A stretch of DNA of 64,000 nt. It comes from Tipula vernalis (lineage: Eukaryota > Arthropoda > Insecta > Diptera > Tipulidae). The notes beneath the pieces were generated by a model, which saw only the letters and a list, made by a program, of their open reading frames with translations, was not told the origin of the DNA and did no database searches. Made by a program: the position numbers and the translations under genes. Positions 61,451 through 64,000 of the stretch are shown here, one piece after another; positions within the stretch are counted from its first letter, which is position 1; the number at the start of each line of letters is the position of its first letter. The stretch is from positions 97,937,930-98,001,929 of the forward strand of contig OY282560.1 of the NCBI GenBank assembly GCA_958295665.1, given 5' to 3'.

Positions 61451-64000
61451 ATACCTCTATCAATAGGTTTCGGGACCTGTTATTGCTGTGACAATTTTCA
61501 TTTTGATTGCTCGATTATTTCTAAACATTTCTTAGAAAATTCAATTTTATTGAAAATCAACTGGGCTATAGCCCACAAGTTTTTGGGCGGCAAAAATCTA
61601 AAATGGTCCGATTACGATGGTTGATACCTCTATCAATAGGTTTCGGGACCTGTAATTGCTGTGACAATTTTCATTTTGATTGCTCGATTATTTCTAAACA
61701 TTTCTTAGAAAATTCAATTTTATTGAAAATCAACTGGGCTATAGCCCACAAGTTTTTGGGCGGCATAAATCTAAAATGGTCCGATTACGATGGTTGATCC
61801 TCTATCAATAGGTTTCGGGACCTGTTATTGCTATGACAATTTTCATTTTGATTGCTCGATTATTTCTAAACATTTCGTAGAAAATTCAATTTTATTGAAA
61901 ATTAACTGTGCTATAGCCCACAAGTTTTGGGCGGCAAAAATCTAAAATGGTCCGATTACGATGGTTGATACTTTATCAATAGGTTTCGGGGCCTGTAATT
62001 GCTCTGACAATTTTCATTTTGATTGCTCGATTATTTCTAAACATTTCTTAGAAAATTCAATTTTATTGAAAATCAACTGGGCTATAGCCCACAAGTTTTT
62101 GGGTGGCAAAAATCTAAAATGGTCCGATTACGATGGTTGATACCTCTATCAATAGGTTTCGGGATCTGTAATTGCTGTGACAATTTTCGTTTTGATTGCT
62201 CGATTATTTCTAAACATTTCTTAGAAAATTCAATTTTATTGAAAATCAACTGTGCTATAGCCCACAAGTTTTTGGGCGGCAAAAATCTAAAATGGTCCGA
62301 TTACGATGGTTGATACCTCTATCAATAGGTTTCGGGATCTGTAATTGCTGTGACAATTTTCATTTTGATTGCTCAATTATTTCTAAACACTTCTTAGAAA
62401 ATTCAATTTTATTGAAAATCAACTGGGCTATAGCCCACAAGTTTTTGGGCGGCAAAAATCTAAAATGGTCCGATTACGATGGTTGATACCTCTATCAATA
62501 GGTTTCGGGACCTGTTATTGCTGTGACAATTTTCATTTTGATTGCTCGATTATTTCTAAACATTTCTTAGAAAATTCAATTTTATTGAAAATTATCTGTG
62601 CTATAGCCCACAAGTTTTTGGGCGGCATAAATCTAAAATGGTCCGATTACGATGGTTGATACCTCTATCAATAGGTTTCGGGACCTGTTATTGCTGTGAC
62701 AATTTTCATTTTGATTGCTCGATTATTTCTAAACATTTCTTAGAAAATTCAATTTTTTTGAAAATCAACTGGGCTATAGCCCACAAGTTTTTGGGCGGCA
62801 AAAATCTAAAATGGTCCGATTACGATGGTTGATACCTCTATCAATAGGTTTCGGGACCTGTTATTGCTGTGACAATTTTCATTTTGATTGCTCGATTATT
62901 TCTAAACATTTCTTAGAAAATTCAATTTTATTGAAAATCAACTGGGCTATAGCCCACAAGTTTTTGGGCGGCATAAATCTAAAATGGTCCGATTACGATG
63001 GTTGATACCTCTATCAATAGGTTTCGGGACCTGTTATTGCTGTGACAATTTTCATTTTGATTGCTCGATTATTTCTAAACATTTCTTAGAAAATTCAATT
63101 TTATTGAAAATTAACTGTGCTATAGCCCACAAGTTTTGGGCGGCAAAAATCTAAAATGGTCCGATTACGATGGTTGATACTTTATCAACAGGTTTCGGGG
63201 CCTGTAATTGCTGTGACAATTTTCATTTTGATTGCTCGATTATTTCTAAACATTTCTTAGAAAATTCAATTTTATTGAAAATTAACTGTGCTATAGCCCA
63301 CAAGTTTTTGGGCGGCATAAATCTAAAATGGTCCGATTACGATGGTTGATACCTCTATCAATAGGTTTCGGGACCTGTAATTGCTGTGACCATTTTCATT
63401 TTGATTGCTCGATTATTTCTAAACATTTCTTAGAAAATTCAATTTTATTGAAAATTAACTGTGCTATAGCCCACAAGTTTTGGGCGGCAAAAATCTAAAA
63501 TGGTCCGATTACGATGGTTGATACTTTATCAACAGGTTTCGGGGCCTGTAATTGCTGTGACAATTTTCATTTTGATTGCTCGATTATTTCTAAACATTTC
63601 TTAGAAAATTCAATTTTATTGAGTATCAACTGTGCTATAGCCCACAAGTTTTTGGGCGGCAAAAATCTAAAATGGTCCGATTACGATGGTTGATACCTCT
63701 ATCAATAGGTTTCGGGACCTGTTATTGCTGTGACAATTTTCATTTTGATTGCTCGATTATTTCTAAACATTTCTTAGAAAATTCAATTTTATTGAAAATC
63801 AACTGGGCTATAGCCCACAAGTTTTTGGGCGGCAAAAATCTAAAATGGTCCGATTACGATGGTTGATACCTCTATCAATAGGTTTCGGGACCTTTTATTG
63901 CTGTGACAATTTTCATTTTGATTGCTCGATTATTTCTAAACATTTCTTAGAAAATTCAATTTTATTGAAAATTATCTGTGCTATAGCCCACAAGTTTTTG

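Larger units (their letters stand above)
39696..64000. repeat. 173-bp tandem satellite array, right part
   Basis: The same satellite resumes immediately after the insertion, in the same orientation and completing the interrupted monomer: the next GGTCC-preceding ATG is at 39,830, which is 886 bp (173 + 713) after the one at 38,944. About 140 further copies follow. Up to about 47,920 it is a close copy of the array left of the insertion. Beyond that the monomers are more varied, with 171-bp forms, T-run slips and dimeric organisation. It runs off the end of the window mid-monomer. No gene is seen. Confidence 0.98.
47920..64000. repeat. Heterogeneous satellite zone at the right
   Basis: Monomers here mix canonical forms with TGTGC, GGCATAA, TGTTTGGG, GGATCTG and GGGGCCTG variants, and the 1- to 10-bp length changes are more frequent than elsewhere (for example TTGATCCTC at 52,132, CAACTGTATAGCC at 59,325 and 61,045, and GATGTTGATAC at about 60,239). 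Local higher-order blocks are listed separately. No gene is seen. Confidence 0.8.

Noticed and set aside
62082..62282. A minus-strand open frame of 66 codons
   Set aside because: It is the reverse complement of ordinary satellite monomers, open only because of local variants.
1..64000. Known insect satellite families (for example Drosophila virilis-group or 1.688-type repeats)
   Set aside because: Period length alone invited the comparison, but I could not match the sequence to any of them from memory, so no family name is given.

Overview
The window is almost entirely one tandem satellite array. A 173-bp monomer (about 35% G+C) repeats head to tail, always in the same orientation, from base 1 to base 64000, giving roughly 366 copies. 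The array starts and ends mid-monomer, so it runs past both edges. I see no protein-coding gene, rRNA, tRNA, CRISPR array or bacterial operon. Each monomer has a short open frame, but it is a by-product of the repeat (see rejected items). Long homogeneous satellite of near-nucleosomal period points to eukaryotic heterochromatin, plausibly centromeric or pericentromeric. The near-absence of CpG depletion and an LTR-like insertion starting TGTAGT suggest an animal, perhaps an insect. That is a weak inference, and I do not recognise the satellite family.

Layout. Bases 1 to about 16,300 are the most homogeneous part: nearly every monomer is the canonical type, differing at a few recurrent positions. 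From about 16,300 to 25,645 older-looking variants are interleaved, and short multi-monomer blocks of 865 bp and 1,384 bp are duplicated in tandem. Bases about 25,645-47,919 are two tandem copies (A and A') of a block of about 10.8 kb, recognised from many shared rare variants at constant offsets. Inside A there is a further nested duplication of about 2.1 kb. From about 47,920 to the end the array is more heterogeneous, with 171-bp and other shortened monomers, alpha-beta dimers of 346 bp, and duplications of about 1.0 and 1.7-1.9 kb.

The only non-satellite DNA is a 709-bp insertion at 38,983-39,691 within copy A'. It is flanked by a 4-bp direct repeat (AGGT), begins TGTAG and ends CTATA, and removes no satellite sequence. 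This is most like a solo LTR of a Ty3/gypsy-type element. The matching position in copy A (28,317-28,320) is an intact empty site, so the simplest order of events is block duplication, then insertion.

The monomer is rich in short dyad symmetries: a perfect 14-bp palindrome and two perfect 6-bp hairpin stems. Several sequence variants keep or lengthen one of these stems. That is the most interesting structural signal here beyond the duplication history. It remains inference without structural or chromatin data.
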